Shown here one piece after another: positions 53,524-62,587 of a stretch of 64,000 bases of DNA. Every line of letters starts with the position of its first letter. Within the stretch, counting starts at the first letter, position 1. Both the position numbers and the translations under genes were made by a program. Origin of the DNA: Terriglobus albidus (lineage in GTDB: Bacteria > Acidobacteriota > Terriglobia > Terriglobales > Acidobacteriaceae); the NCBI RefSeq assembly GCF_025685425.1, contig NZ_JAGTAS010000020.1, positions 1-64,000 of the forward strand. Reading direction: 5' to 3'. The notes beneath the pieces are model-generated. The model searched no databases and was not told the origin of the DNA. It saw only the letters and a program-made list of their open reading frames with translations.

Positions 53524-56052
53524 ATGGGCGAGCTTTGGCGGAGACTCTGGTACCTGCTGCATCGCAGGCAGATGCAGCGCGAGCTGCAGGACGAGATGGC
53601 CTTTCATCGCGAGATGCTGGAACGCGGCGGCACGCCGCGCAGACGCTTCGGCAATGAAACCCGGCTGCAGGAACAGGCCCATGAAACCTGGGGATGGACG
53701 TGGATCGAAAGGCTGGCACAGGACCTGCGCTACGGCATGCGAACGCTGATGCGGTCGCCGGCGTTTTCCATCGCCGCAGTGCTGGTGCTTGCCGTAGGTA
53801 TCGGTGTCAACGTCGCCGCCTTCGGCCTGTTCAATATGTTTGTCCTGAAGCCGCTGCCGGTCCGCGATCCTGATACGCTGGTCCGGCTGCAGCGAAGCGC
53901 TCCCGGCACTTTTTCTTCCTCGGTTCCCTATCCCTCGATTGCGTTCTATCGCGATCACGCGAAGACGCTGCATGCGGTGATCGCCAGCACGGACCGCGAT
54001 GTGATCCTTGAGCGGGAAAACCTACCGGCTCGTACGCGGTTTGTGACGAGCAATTTATTTCACGAATTGGGAGCGGAGACCGGACTGGGGCGCGTATTCG
54101 ATCCTGCGCTCGACGACCGCAAAGATGCTCCTCCTGTCGTAATGCTGAGCCACACCTTCTGGGAACAGCGCTATGACAGTGATCCTACTGTCGTAGGCCG
54201 TGTCGTGCATCTGAACCACAAACCGGCGACGGTGATAGGCGTAGCTCCGCGTAACTTCAGCGGTCTGGGACTGCCACATGAGCCTGCATTCTGGGCGCCG
54301 CTCGTGCAGCAACCCTACTTCGTGGAGGGCAGCACTGTCCTAACCGATACCTCTCTTGGCGGACTGGTCGATATGTGGGCTCGGCTGGAAAAGGGAGTCT
54401 CACCGAAGATGGCCGAGCAGGAGCTGCTTGCGCTAACCAATGAGCTCCGCAGGCAATCGCCGAACTCTGTGTGGGACAACGAGAGGCTGGTCAGCGAACC
54501 CGGAGGATATCTGCAGGCGGTGCGGAAGGATGATGTACCGATGCTGATGCTGGTCGCGACACTGGTGCTGCTTATCCTTACTGTCGCGTGCAGTAATCTT
54601 GGCGGCTTGATGCTGGCGCGCGGTGTAACCCGCTCGCACGAGATATCCATTCGCTTTGCTCTGGGTGCAAGCCGGCGGCGCATTGTGCGGCAACTCCTGA
54701 CAGAAAGTCTACTGCTGGCAGCTATGGCAGCACTGGCTGGACTCGGTATGGGATACGTGTGCCTGCGCGTCTTCCTCTCGCGAGTGAATGCTCCGCCGTG
54801 GCTCAATCCTGCTCCGGATTGGAGAGTCGTGCTCTTCGCCGGAGGTGTGGGACTCATTGCCGCTGTGGTCTTCGGTCTGGCTCCGGCGCTGCAACTCACG
54901 GCGAAACGCAGAAGGGGAACGCGATCGAGACAGATCCTGGTAACGGCGCAGATTGCGGCAAGCTGTGTGCTGCTGATCGTTGCCGGTCTTCTGGTGCGTG
55001 CCCTGCATTTCGCAGTCTCGAGCGACGCCGGGTATGACCATGAACACATTCTGGTCGTGGATCCTGACCTCGCGGCCCACGGATATTCAGCGACGACGGC
55101 GAGAAGCTATCTGGACACAGCACAGACAAGAGTGCGGCAACTGCCTGGAGTGATCTCTGTTGGCCTGACGTCCATGGCCCCGCTGGGCCATAAGAATGTG
55201 ACCTCGCTTGGGGGATACCCCTTCGGAATCTATGTCAGCCGCGTGGAGCCTGGCTTCTTCAGCACCATGGGCATCGCACGCCTCAGCGGACGCGACGTGC
55301 AGCGGGAGGACAAGAACGAGATCGTTGTCAGCGAGTCGCTGGCCCGGCGCATGTGGCCGGGACAGAGCCCTCTCGGCAAGCAGTTCCTTCTCGACCCGTC
55401 GAATGCACTCTCAGAGAAGCTCACCGTGGTAGGCGTTGTGGCCAATGCCCGCACGATGTCGATGCATGATCCCGATGCGACAGAGCTCTATCAGATGAGT
55501 GACGACGCATCACTGCCGCACATGGTGCTGCTGGTACGTACTCAGGGAAAGCCTGAGGATCTTGCAACCGCGGTGCGGACGGTAACCTCCAGCATCGATA
55601 GCGGTCTCTTCCCTACAGTCCGTCGCTTGAGCGAGTCATTCCAGGACGAGGTCGGGACAGTCGAGAAGGGCGCCTTGATCGCGAGCCTGATGGGAGCCTC
55701 TGCCGTGTTGCTGGCCGCCGTAGGCCTGCTTGGGCTGGTCGCGTATGCCGTCTCCCAAAAGACGCGGGAGATTGCGGTTCGCCTGGCGCTCGGAGCGAAG
55801 AGGACCCATGTGATCAGAGCCATGCTGCGGCAGTTTGTGGGGCCTGTAGCGGTTGGCCTGGTCGGCGGCGCAGGACTGGCCGCCGCTGCTTCGCAACTGC
55901 TGCGACGCATTCTGTATGGGGTGAGCGGCCTCGATCCCGCGGCCTATCTTGGTGCAATCGGATTGCTGACCATCATCATCGCATTTGCAGCATGGCTGCC
56001 GGCACGCAGGGCTCTTGCAGTTGATGCGATGCGGGTCTTGCGACACGAATAG
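53524..56052 (+). CDS. ADOP-type ABC transporter permease (MacB/FtsX-like)
   Basis: The 842-residue product has the same plan as the first ADOP protein: RQMQRELQDEMAFHREML at the N-terminus, RYGMRTLMRSPAFSIAAVLVLAVGIGVN (first helix), a MacB-like domain, ISIRFALGASRRRIVRQLLTESLLLA in the core, a second periplasmic domain and REIAVRLALGAKRTHVIRAML at the end. The N-terminal region is shorter. No ABC ATPase gene is close. Transported molecule unknown. Confidence 0.9.
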   Translation: MGELWRRLWYLLHRRQMQRELQDEMAFHREMLERGGTPRRRFGNETRLQEQAHETWGWTWIERLAQDLRYGMRTLMRSPAFSIAAVLVLAVGIGVNVAAFGLFNMFVLKPLPVRDPDTLVRLQRSAPGTFSSSVPYPSIAFYRDHAKTLHAVIASTDRDVILERENLPARTRFVTSNLFHELGAETGLGRVFDPALDDRKDAPPVVMLSHTFWEQRYDSDPTVVGRVVHLNHKPATVIGVAPRNFSGLGLPHEPAFWAPLVQQPYFVEGSTVLTDTSLGGLVDMWARLEKGVSPKMAEQELLALTNELRRQSPNSVWDNERLVSEPGGYLQAVRKDDVPMLMLVATLVLLILTVACSNLGGLMLARGVTRSHEISIRFALGASRRRIVRQLLTESLLLAAMAALAGLGMGYVCLRVFLSRVNAPPWLNPAPDWRVVLFAGGVGLIAAVVFGLAPALQLTAKRRRGTRSRQILVTAQIAASCVLLIVAGLLVRALHFAVSSDAGYDHEHILVVDPDLAAHGYSATTARSYLDTAQTRVRQLPGVISVGLTSMAPLGHKNVTSLGGYPFGIYVSRVEPGFFSTMGIARLSGRDVQREDKNEIVVSESLARRMWPGQSPLGKQFLLDPSNALSEKLTVVGVVANARTMSMHDPDATELYQMSDDASLPHMVLLVRTQGKPEDLATAVRTVTSSIDSGLFPTVRRLSESFQDEVGTVEKGALIASLMGASAVLLAAVGLLGLVAYAVSQKTREIAVRLALGAKRTHVIRAMLRQFVGPVAVGLVGGAGLAAAASQLLRRILYGVSGLDPAAYLGAIGLLTIIIAFAAWLPARRALAVDAMRVLRHE

Positions 56053-56084
56053 GATGGTCCACCGGCGAATGCGGGGAGAGGTGC

Positions 56085-56936
56085 TCACCCCACAATAGCA
56101 ACGTGACCAAGAACACCTTCTGCCAGCGTCTCATCGCCGTCGATTGCGATCTGCGACTTGGCCACATCGCGATCGATCCCCTTGGTGAAGAGCATCCATG
56201 CGATCTCCTCCGGTACCGTAATGCTGCACGCGATCTGCGAAGGCATCTCCCGAAGAAAATGCCAGCGATGCTCCTCTCGCGAGAGCACCCAGCGTCCGCC
56301 ACACTCTCCTGAGATCTCAAGCAGGAGATTGGTTCCAGGAGACGCATCCACATGCCGATAGGCGAATGGAAGCCCGCGAATGAAGCAATCCAGCACAGGA
56401 TGATAGAGCTCTCGCGTTAGAATTCCCGGCCTGCCCGTTGCCAGACGGATCTGCTGCTGGTGGTGCCAACGCTCCGTCAACTCTCGTGCCGTATCGAACC
56501 AGTTCGCTGAGATTTCTTCTCCGGCCCAACTGACATTGAAGGTCGCCTGGGCAAACGGGTCGAGCGACTCATGAAAGTCCGCCGACTGCTCGCAGGCGGT
56601 CTCCATCAACTCAATCAATATTGACGGACTGAGCCTCCGAAAGACGGATACGCCCTCATCGTTCAGCCGATTGACCAGAGAGACGACCTCCCGCGGCGTC
56701 TGCGGAATCTGCTTCTCCACAAACCATGTGTCGCGCACCATGGAGAGTTTCCGCAAGGCGGTATCCAGAAGATGAGCGGCAACATCACGCACCTCCCACC
56801 GCGGCGATACGGTGCGGTATCCCCATTCTTCTGCGGTGAGAGAGCTCAACAGACGCAGCAGTTCGCGATCGACCTTTCGCAGAAGGGGAGCGCAAAGGAT
56901 CGGTTCGTACCCTTCCAAGCGGCGGTGCGTTTCCAT
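56085..56936 (-). CDS. DinB-fold maleylpyruvate isomerase-like protein
   Basis: The 283-residue product has a DinB-like four-helix domain of the mycothiol-dependent maleylpyruvate isomerase type: WEVRDVAAHLLDTALRKL (first His), and RELTERWHHQQQIRLATG with the paired metal histidines. The C-terminal half is a beta-rich SCP2-like region. A thiol transferase or isomerase role is possible. The last codon is 32 bases from the stop of the convergent ADOP gene. Confidence 0.75.
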   Translation of the reverse strand: METHRRLEGYEPILCAPLLRKVDRELLRLLSSLTAEEWGYRTVSPRWEVRDVAAHLLDTALRKLSMVRDTWFVEKQIPQTPREVVSLVNRLNDEGVSVFRRLSPSILIELMETACEQSADFHESLDPFAQATFNVSWAGEEISANWFDTARELTERWHHQQQIRLATGRPGILTRELYHPVLDCFIRGLPFAYRHVDASPGTNLLLEISGECGGRWVLSREEHRWHFLREMPSQIACSITVPEEIAWMLFTKGIDRDVAKSQIAIDGDETLAEGVLGHVAIVG

Positions 56937-56959
56937 CGCGTCATACTACCAAAAGATCT

Positions 56960-57604
56960 TCAGGCCGATTGTTGCTCCGAATCGCGGCCGCGTTTTCTAC
57001 GTTGATAGGCCGCAACTTTGATCTTGTTGCCGCAGATATTCATGCTGCACCAGCGGCGTGATCCCTTCTTGCTGGTATCGAAGAAGTGAACGATGCACGA
57101 TTCGCATTGACGGATACGCGAGGTCTCAGTCTCGGCCAGAAGATCAGCGGCTCCATCAATGATAGGCGCCCATAGATCCCCAGGTTCGGCAGGGTCAAAG
57201 AAAGTCTCGCGCACGACACCACCATCACGCCTGCGAAGCGCGGTGTGAAGAGGATATTGCAGCAGCCGCGCATTGACGTCTTTCAGGAAGTCGTCGGACG
57301 GAGCCGAGCCGGCTTCCATGCGTACGACCGCATCTCTTAGGCGCTCGCGGAAGGCGATGAGATCTTTCCGGAAGGCTTCCGCTTCTGAGGATTGCCGCCA
57401 GCTACGCAGAAGCGACTTTGTCTTCGGAGAAGTCACGGTACCGGACGCAATAAGCCACCGCTCCAGGGCATACACGTCCGGCAGAAGCTCGGTCGGGCCG
57501 TTTGCCAGGATCGGTTTCGTGTTGAGGAAGTCCAGGATGGGCCGGTTGGCGACGAACAAAAAGCCATCGACCCATTCGCCGGCATCTGGAGAAACAGTAC
57601 GCAT
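56960..57604 (-). CDS. CGNR zinc-finger (ABATE-domain) regulator
   Basis: Proteins of this family have an N-terminal ABATE domain and a C-terminal CGNR zinc finger and are thought to bind DNA. The 214-residue product has VANRPILDFLNTKPI near the N-terminus and the finger RQCESCIVHFFDTSKKGSRRWCSMNICGNK, with CGNK in place of the canonical CGNR. The ATG at 57604 has GGAAGGGAGAG upstream; the longer frame to 58231 overlaps the divergent hydrolase. It is divergent from two alpha/beta hydrolases and probably controls them. Confidence 0.85.
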   Translation of the reverse strand: MRTVSPDAGEWVDGFLFVANRPILDFLNTKPILANGPTELLPDVYALERWLIASGTVTSPKTKSLLRSWRQSSEAEAFRKDLIAFRERLRDAVVRMEAGSAPSDDFLKDVNARLLQYPLHTALRRRDGGVVRETFFDPAEPGDLWAPIIDGAADLLAETETSRIRQCESCIVHFFDTSKKGSRRWCSMNICGNKIKVAAYQRRKRGRDSEQQSA

Positions 57605-57636
57605 GGCTCTCCCTTCCAAAATATCGCAATAATTTA

Positions 57637-57676
57637 TAACACCGTTATTGACAGTTTTATCGGTGTTAAATAATCT
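57637..57676 (+). promoter_or_regulatory. Promoter and candidate operator between the CGNR gene and the hydrolase operon
   Basis: TTGACA (57648-57653) and TAATCT (57671-57676) are spaced 17 bp and drive the hydrolase operon. TAACACCG (57637-57644) and CGGTGTTA (57661-57668) form a perfect 8-bp inverted repeat with 16 bases between, enclosing the -35 box. Its position between divergent genes suggests the CGNR protein or another repressor binds here. Confidence 0.65.
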
Positions 57677-57718
57677 GAGTTCGTTCCGCTGGAAAGCGGG
57701 CCAAAAGGAGGAAACATT

Positions 57719-58567
57719 ATGACCACGTTTCAACACGCCGATGTCCGCGGCCTGAAGGTCTTCTACCGGGAGGCTGGCTCTGCCTCTTCCCCAACCATCG
57801 TGTTGCTGCATGGCTTTCCCAGCTCGTCGCATATGTTTCGCGACCTGATCCCGAAGCTCGCGGAGAAGTTCCATGTCATCGCTCCGGATTACATCGGCTT
57901 CGGCTACAGCGATATGCCCTCGGTGAAAGAGTTCGAGTACACCTTCGACCGGCTTGCTGACTACACTGAGGAGCTTCTCTTCGGCGTTCTGGGATTGAAG
58001 AAGTTCAGCATTTACGTGCAGGACTATGGTGCGCCGGTTGGCTATCGCATCGCTTATAGACACCTCGAAGCCATTGAAGGCATCGTTGTGCAGAACGGCA
58101 ATGCCTATATTGAGGGCATCGGACCGGGCTTCGACGCAATGAAGCCGTTCTGGGCAGACCGCAATGCGGAGACGGAGAAGCCGGTCCGCGGACTGCTTAC
58201 CAAAGAAATGACCGTCTTCCAGTACACACACGGCGTGAAGGATCTCTCCCGCATCAATCCCGACTCCTACACCGTTGATCAGTTCTTCCTCGATCGTCCC
58301 GGCAATGACGCTATCCAGCTAAGCCTGTTTCACAACTATCAGTCGAACCTGACCCACTACGACGAATGGCATGAGTTCTTCCGCGGCCGGCAGCCAAAGA
58401 TGCTGATCGTGTGGGGCAAAAACGATCCGTTCTTCACCGTCGAAGGCGCAAAGGCTTATCTGCGCGACATCCCAGCAGCCCAACTGCACCTTCTCGATAC
58501 CGGCCACTTCGCGCTGGAAGATTCGGTTGACTTCATCGCGCAAGAGATCACAAAGGTTCTCGGCTGA
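57719..58567 (+). CDS. Alpha/beta hydrolase with Asp nucleophile (dehalogenase/epoxide hydrolase type)
   Basis: The 282-residue product has the oxyanion region LLHGFPSSSHMF, DYIGFGYSD, and the nucleophile elbow YVQDYGAPVG with Asp102, as in haloalkane dehalogenases and epoxide hydrolases; WGKNDPFF and DTGHFALED carry the other triad residues. AAAGGAGGAAACATT precedes the ATG. It is the first gene of the operon controlled from the CGNR intergenic region. Confidence 0.88.
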   Translation: MTTFQHADVRGLKVFYREAGSASSPTIVLLHGFPSSSHMFRDLIPKLAEKFHVIAPDYIGFGYSDMPSVKEFEYTFDRLADYTEELLFGVLGLKKFSIYVQDYGAPVGYRIAYRHLEAIEGIVVQNGNAYIEGIGPGFDAMKPFWADRNAETEKPVRGLLTKEMTVFQYTHGVKDLSRINPDSYTVDQFFLDRPGNDAIQLSLFHNYQSNLTHYDEWHEFFRGRQPKMLIVWGKNDPFFTVEGAKAYLRDIPAAQLHLLDTGHFALEDSVDFIAQEITKVLG

Positions 58568-58626
58568 GCTAAACCCGACCTGACTTCACTCGTCGTTACA
58601 AGACAAAAGGAAAGAGGAGATACACC

Positions 58627-59322
58627 ATGTCGTACACAAAAGATGCCACCATCGTTCTGGTTCACGGTGCGTGGGCCGACGGATCAAGCTGGGAGCTCGT
58701 TATTCGCAAACTGCAGCAGCAGGGTTGGAATGTTGTCACCGCGCCCTTACCCCTTACCTCACTCAGTGATGATGCCGCTGCCCTTCGCCGCACTATCGAG
58801 CGAACCGAAGGCCCCATCATTCTTGCAGGACACGCCTATGCGGGAGCTGTCATTGGAACCGCGCATGAAGAACGCGTCAAAGCGCTGGTCTACATTGCTG
58901 CGTTGGCGCCCGACGAAGGAGAGACCGTTGCCCAGGTCTTCTATCGCGATGAACCTCATCCTGACGCGCCGAAGCTCGCGCCCGATGCCGACGGCTTCAT
59001 CTGGATGCCGGATACCGGCTTTGAACAGGCCTTTGCGCAGAACGCCACCGACGAACAGATCGCCGTTACCCGGGCTGTACAACGCCCGATTGAACTGAAG
59101 AGCATTCAGGAACCGGTGGCCGCTCCCGCATGGAAGTCCAAACCGTCGTGGTATCTCATCGCGGAAGACGACCGCATGATCAACCGCAAGACACAACGTT
59201 TCATGGCGGAACGCATGAATGCCATGATGGAGTCCTTCGCTGTGGATCACACGCCGCTGCTGACCGCACCAGAGAAGGTCGTGGACATCATTCTGGAAGC
59301 CGCACAGTCGACGCTGGCTTGA
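58627..59322 (+). CDS. Alpha/beta-hydrolase-fold protein lacking the usual nucleophile
   Basis: The 231-residue product has the fold of small plant-esterase-like hydrolases: VLVHGAWADGSSWELVIRKLQQQGW, LAGHAYAGAVIG, VYIAALAPDEGETV, WYLIAEDDRMI and a late HTPLLTAPEKV. The elbow normally reads GHSYGG, but here residue 70 is Ala (GHAYAG), so serine hydrolase chemistry is not expected. Similar proteins with Ala at this place are known as unassigned alpha/beta hydrolases. AAAGAGGAG precedes the ATG. It lies 59 bp behind the previous hydrolase. Confidence 0.85.
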   Translation: MSYTKDATIVLVHGAWADGSSWELVIRKLQQQGWNVVTAPLPLTSLSDDAAALRRTIERTEGPIILAGHAYAGAVIGTAHEERVKALVYIAALAPDEGETVAQVFYRDEPHPDAPKLAPDADGFIWMPDTGFEQAFAQNATDEQIAVTRAVQRPIELKSIQEPVAAPAWKSKPSWYLIAEDDRMINRKTQRFMAERMNAMMESFAVDHTPLLTAPEKVVDIILEAAQSTLA

Positions 59323-59332
59323 GGAGGTTCCC

Positions 59333-59931
59333 ATGCTGGACAGGAAGACGACATCGGAACGTCTGGCAACATTTTCTGACGGAGTCTTCGCCGTCATCAT
59401 CACCATCATGGTGCTGGATCTGAAACCACCGGAGGAGCCGACGCTGCATGCGCTGGCTCCTCTCTGGCCGCTGCTGCTGAGTTATGCGGTCAGCTATCTG
59501 TTCATCGCGATCATCTGGGTCAACCATCATCACCTTTTCCGCTTTGCCCGCATCGCAACGCCGGAGCTGATCTGGTGGAACTTCGCACACTCTTCATGAT
59601 CTCGCTGGTGCCTGTTACCACCCGATGGATGGCCGGCTCCCGCTTAGCGGCAGCTCCGGTCTTTATCTATGCACTGGTCTTCGTGTTGGTCGAGATCGCC
59701 TACATCGCCTTCGAGCGGACAGCATTCTCGCAGGCGACCGAGATGGATATTCCTCCGCGGATGCGGCGCGTCGCGAAGATTCGCTCGTATATCGCGCTCT
59801 GCATCTTCGCTACGGCGGCAGCCATCTCTTTCTCGTCGCCGGTCTGGGGATTGAGCCTGGTGTGCTGTGTCCTGCTGATCTATCTAAGCCCTCGGACGCC
59901 GGAACTGTTTCATAGATTCCTGCATCGCTAA
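59333..59931 (+). pseudogene. TMEM175-family potassium channel gene, frameshifted
   Basis: The first half (59333-59599) reads RLATFSDGVFAVIITIMVLDL, the first-helix signature of TMEM175 channels, and continues to WWNFAH, then SS and a stop. The second half is in another frame (from about 59593) and continues with LFMISLVPVTTRWM and three more membrane segments to 59931. One added base near 59591 (CAC-CTC for CACTC) would rejoin NFAH-LFMISL, so a single-base deletion splits the gene. It could be a true pseudogene or a sequencing error. It is third in the CGNR-linked operon. Confidence 0.8.
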
Positions 59932-60603
59932 GAACAGTGTCGCGGTTGTTATGAGCGAGGCTTAGGGTTATGGTTTTTTGTTTGTCATTTCGGAGCGCTC
60001 GGGTCCCCGGCCAGCGTTGCTGGCTGGGGTGAAGAGTAGCGGAGAAATCTGCTTTTCTACCGATGCTTCTACCCGCGCAAAGGCGGAAAAGCAGATCCCT
60101 ACCCGCCCCAATCAGCAGAGCTGGTCGGGGACCCCATTTCGGATGACAAAAAACTATCGCGCGAATCGCGATAACCTACGCTAAGCCCCAGCGAACAAGT
60201 TCGCCGGGGGTCCCACCCTTCGCTGTGCGAAGAATGGGGCAACGGGTGTATTGGCTCAGTAGATTTGTCGATACATGTAGCAACCACGGCGTATCGACAA
60301 ATTCCAGTTGATCTGACAGAGGATGACTGAAACTGGTGGGAGCAGCGGGGTCCCCATCCAGCCTTGCTGGATGGGGTGTTCAGCGGGCTTCAGCCCTGGG
60401 CCTCCTCTGTACGCGAAGAAAAAGCCCATTTCATATCGAGCCGATATACCGTGGGCTGAAAGTCCACGCCTTTACCCCAGCCAGCAACGCTGGCCGGGGA
60501 CCCCGATGCTCCCACCGAATCGAGCTTCGCTCGAACATTCCACCCTTCGCTATGCGAAGAATGGGGCAACGGATGTATTGGCTCGCCGGATTCGTCGATA
60601 CAT
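59932..60603. other. Gene-free region packed with hairpin repeats
   Basis: It contains CCCC-type hairpins at about 60001-60033 (GGGTCCCCGGCCAGCG then TTGCTGGCTGGGG), 60104-60135, 60186-60214, the 60335-60516 element, and ATTCGAGC-type and TTCGCTATGCGAA hairpins after it. A TATTGGCTC.GTAGATTTGTCGATACAT unit (60249-60276) recurs at 60575-60602. No gene is supported. Confidence 0.7.
60335..60516. repeat. GGTGGGAGC-bounded palindromic element, copy 3
   Basis: This 182-bp element has perfect 9-bp inverted ends. CCCC-type hairpins sit just inside both ends (CCCCATCCAGCCTTGCTGGATGGGG with a leading GGGGT, and CCCCAGCCAGCAACGC then TGGCCGGGGACCCC), so one repeat family is nested in the other. Confidence 0.85.
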
Positions 60604-62148
60604 CTAGCCTTTCGTTTTATGTTGTTCAAGGATCTCCAGCACCTCCGGAGTAGCTTCGAGCGGCCGTTCCGGTTTAGGAACCTGCGCACCCGCGGCGAGC
60701 AGCGCCCGTGTTACCTCGGGATAGTCTCCCTTTTCGCGGTGCCAGCTATTCAAGGAGCCGTGGAGTGCCCAGGCAAGCGGGCTGCCGCCGTGTTCGGTCT
60801 CAAAGATATTCACCACGGCATGGTGGCGTAACAATGCATTGACCATCTCGAGATTCCCATGCCATGCGGCGTAGTGCAGGGCGGTCTGGTTGTTCTCAAG
60901 GGTAGCGGTTGCCGGCCATCCGCCGGCAACCAATAGCTCGATGGCACGTGCATTGTTACGCAATGCTGTTCCCACGATGCGGCGGGCGGCGTTGGGAGAG
61001 AGTTTCTGAAACAGGTTGGGATGCTCGGAAAGGATGCTCTGAACGCGAGCTCCTTCTCCGATCTCGGCTGCATTGATGAGGCGAAGCCACGCGGGGCTGC
61101 GCTGCATAAGCAGCTCGAAGACCTCGGTGTGTCCGAACTCATGCGCGATCATGTGCGGTGACTTCGTCATCCCGAAGCCGTAGAAATAGATCGATCCCCC
61201 GGAGTGCAGATTCTGCTTGGGAAAATAACGTTCACTGACCGTGGTGCGGATAGTTTCAGGGTCATGATTGAGAATGCGCTCCACCAGCGACAGATCCCCG
61301 ATGGCCGATGCCATAAGGATGTCGGTCTTTGCTCCGAATTCGATCAGGAAACGGACGATATCGTGCCGATAGGGTTCGCGCCATTCCAACATCTGGCGCG
61401 TGCAGGCCATGTACTGGGCCGCGGTGGACTCATGATCGATGTCGCGTGCATCGATCTCCGCGCCACGATGAACCAGAAGCGAGGCGATCTCATAGGTCGC
61501 CGCAAAGTGCAGCGGAAGTTGTCCGTCCCCTCCACGGGCATGAACCAGCTTCGGATCAACAGCCAGCAGCTCGCGGACGCGATCGATCATGCCCAGCCTC
61601 GCGGCGGCGTGGATGTCCACCGTCGCTCCGCGTGAGATGAGATACGTGGCAAGCTCACTGTTGGCGAGGTCAAGCACACCGAAGCTGCCCGCCCACCAGC
61701 GTGTTCGCGCATTGACATCGGCTCCGGCATCGAGCAGCGCATCGATCATCTCGCGATTGTTGCGCTGCACCGCAGCAACGATTGCAGGGGTATCGAAGCT
61801 GTAGTCCGGCAAAGGCTCGTTGATCGTCGACCTGAGCGAAGGATGACGCGTTACAACTTCGCGTACGAGTGCTGCCTGATCGGACTTGATGGCGGCTGAG
61901 AGCGCCTTCATGGGGTCTTCCGAGCTGAGTTCGACGTGGAGCTTTAGTGCAGGCCAGGTATCGAAGCCGTACTCGCGGGCGATGACATGGAGCGCGTCGG
62001 CGAGCTTTGGTTTCGGTGAGGTAACGCCCCAGGCAGTGAAACGAGCGGTCGCGGATGAGTCCGCGGCCTGCGATTGCTGCAGCAGCATACGTGCCTGGTT
62101 CTTGAGGTGTTCGAGGTTAGGGCGCGCGGGAAGTTCGCGGATAGACAT
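60604..62148 (-). CDS. Ankyrin-repeat protein
   Basis: The 514-residue product has an N-terminal helical region (PNLEHLKNQARMLLQQSQAA) seen in a group of soil-bacterial ankyrin proteins, then ankyrin repeats from about residue 110 to the end: DTPAIVAAVQRNNREMIDALLDAGADVNAR, GQLPLHFAATYEIASLLVHRGAEIDARD, QTALHYAAWHGNLEMVNALLRHHAVVN and SPLAWALHGSLN. No signal peptide or catalytic domain is seen. AAGGAG precedes the ATG. The partner is unknown. Confidence 0.88.
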   Translation of the reverse strand: MSIRELPARPNLEHLKNQARMLLQQSQAADSSATARFTAWGVTSPKPKLADALHVIAREYGFDTWPALKLHVELSSEDPMKALSAAIKSDQAALVREVVTRHPSLRSTINEPLPDYSFDTPAIVAAVQRNNREMIDALLDAGADVNARTRWWAGSFGVLDLANSELATYLISRGATVDIHAAARLGMIDRVRELLAVDPKLVHARGGDGQLPLHFAATYEIASLLVHRGAEIDARDIDHESTAAQYMACTRQMLEWREPYRHDIVRFLIEFGAKTDILMASAIGDLSLVERILNHDPETIRTTVSERYFPKQNLHSGGSIYFYGFGMTKSPHMIAHEFGHTEVFELLMQRSPAWLRLINAAEIGEGARVQSILSEHPNLFQKLSPNAARRIVGTALRNNARAIELLVAGGWPATATLENNQTALHYAAWHGNLEMVNALLRHHAVVNIFETEHGGSPLAWALHGSLNSWHREKGDYPEVTRALLAAGAQVPKPERPLEATPEVLEILEQHKTKG

Positions 62149-62587
62149 AACTCACTCCTTCTTATAGGCCCGCGATCCGCTTCGTCGGGCGAGAAGAGAG
62201 TGGGTTGTGAGATCACGCAAAAGCAAAGGTGGGATAATCCCTTTCCGCGGACGGGGTGCACCCTTGGTGTGCGTTACGAGTGTAGCAGTATTTGGGTGAT
62301 CCAAGGCCGACCGAAAGTGCACAGGGCCGCCAGGGATTTAAGCCGAAGAATAGATTGGGTGGGAGCAGCGGGCTTCAGCCCGCTGATTGAAACCATAAGA
62401 CGACGCCTCTAAGCCCTGGGCCTTCTCCTGGAATCGAAATAAAGGCCCAGGGCTAAAAGCCCAGCTTTTCTTGTATCCAGTAAACCGCGGGCTGAAAGCC
62501 CGCGGCTCCCACCGGTCCCTTGCTTCGCCCAGGATGACGCACATGATTGATGCGGGCGGACTATATGATGATCAGGCACTTGATAAC
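62149..62587. other. Gene-free region with a GGTGGGAGC element
   Basis: The first 200 bases hold the leader of the ankyrin gene and no clear repeats. The 62358-62513 element follows, then a CCTTGCTTCGCCCAGGATGAC repeat fragment and the short leader of the GH92 gene. No gene is supported. Confidence 0.65.
62358..62513. repeat. GGTGGGAGC-bounded palindromic element, copy 4
   Basis: This 156-bp element has perfect 9-bp inverted ends and the same inner hairpins as copy 1 (GCGGGCTTCAGCCCGC; GCCCTGGGC and GGCCCAGGGC; CCGCGGGCTGAAAGCCCGCGG). The middle segments between hairpins differ freely, so the paired parts are conserved and the spacers are not. Confidence 0.88.
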
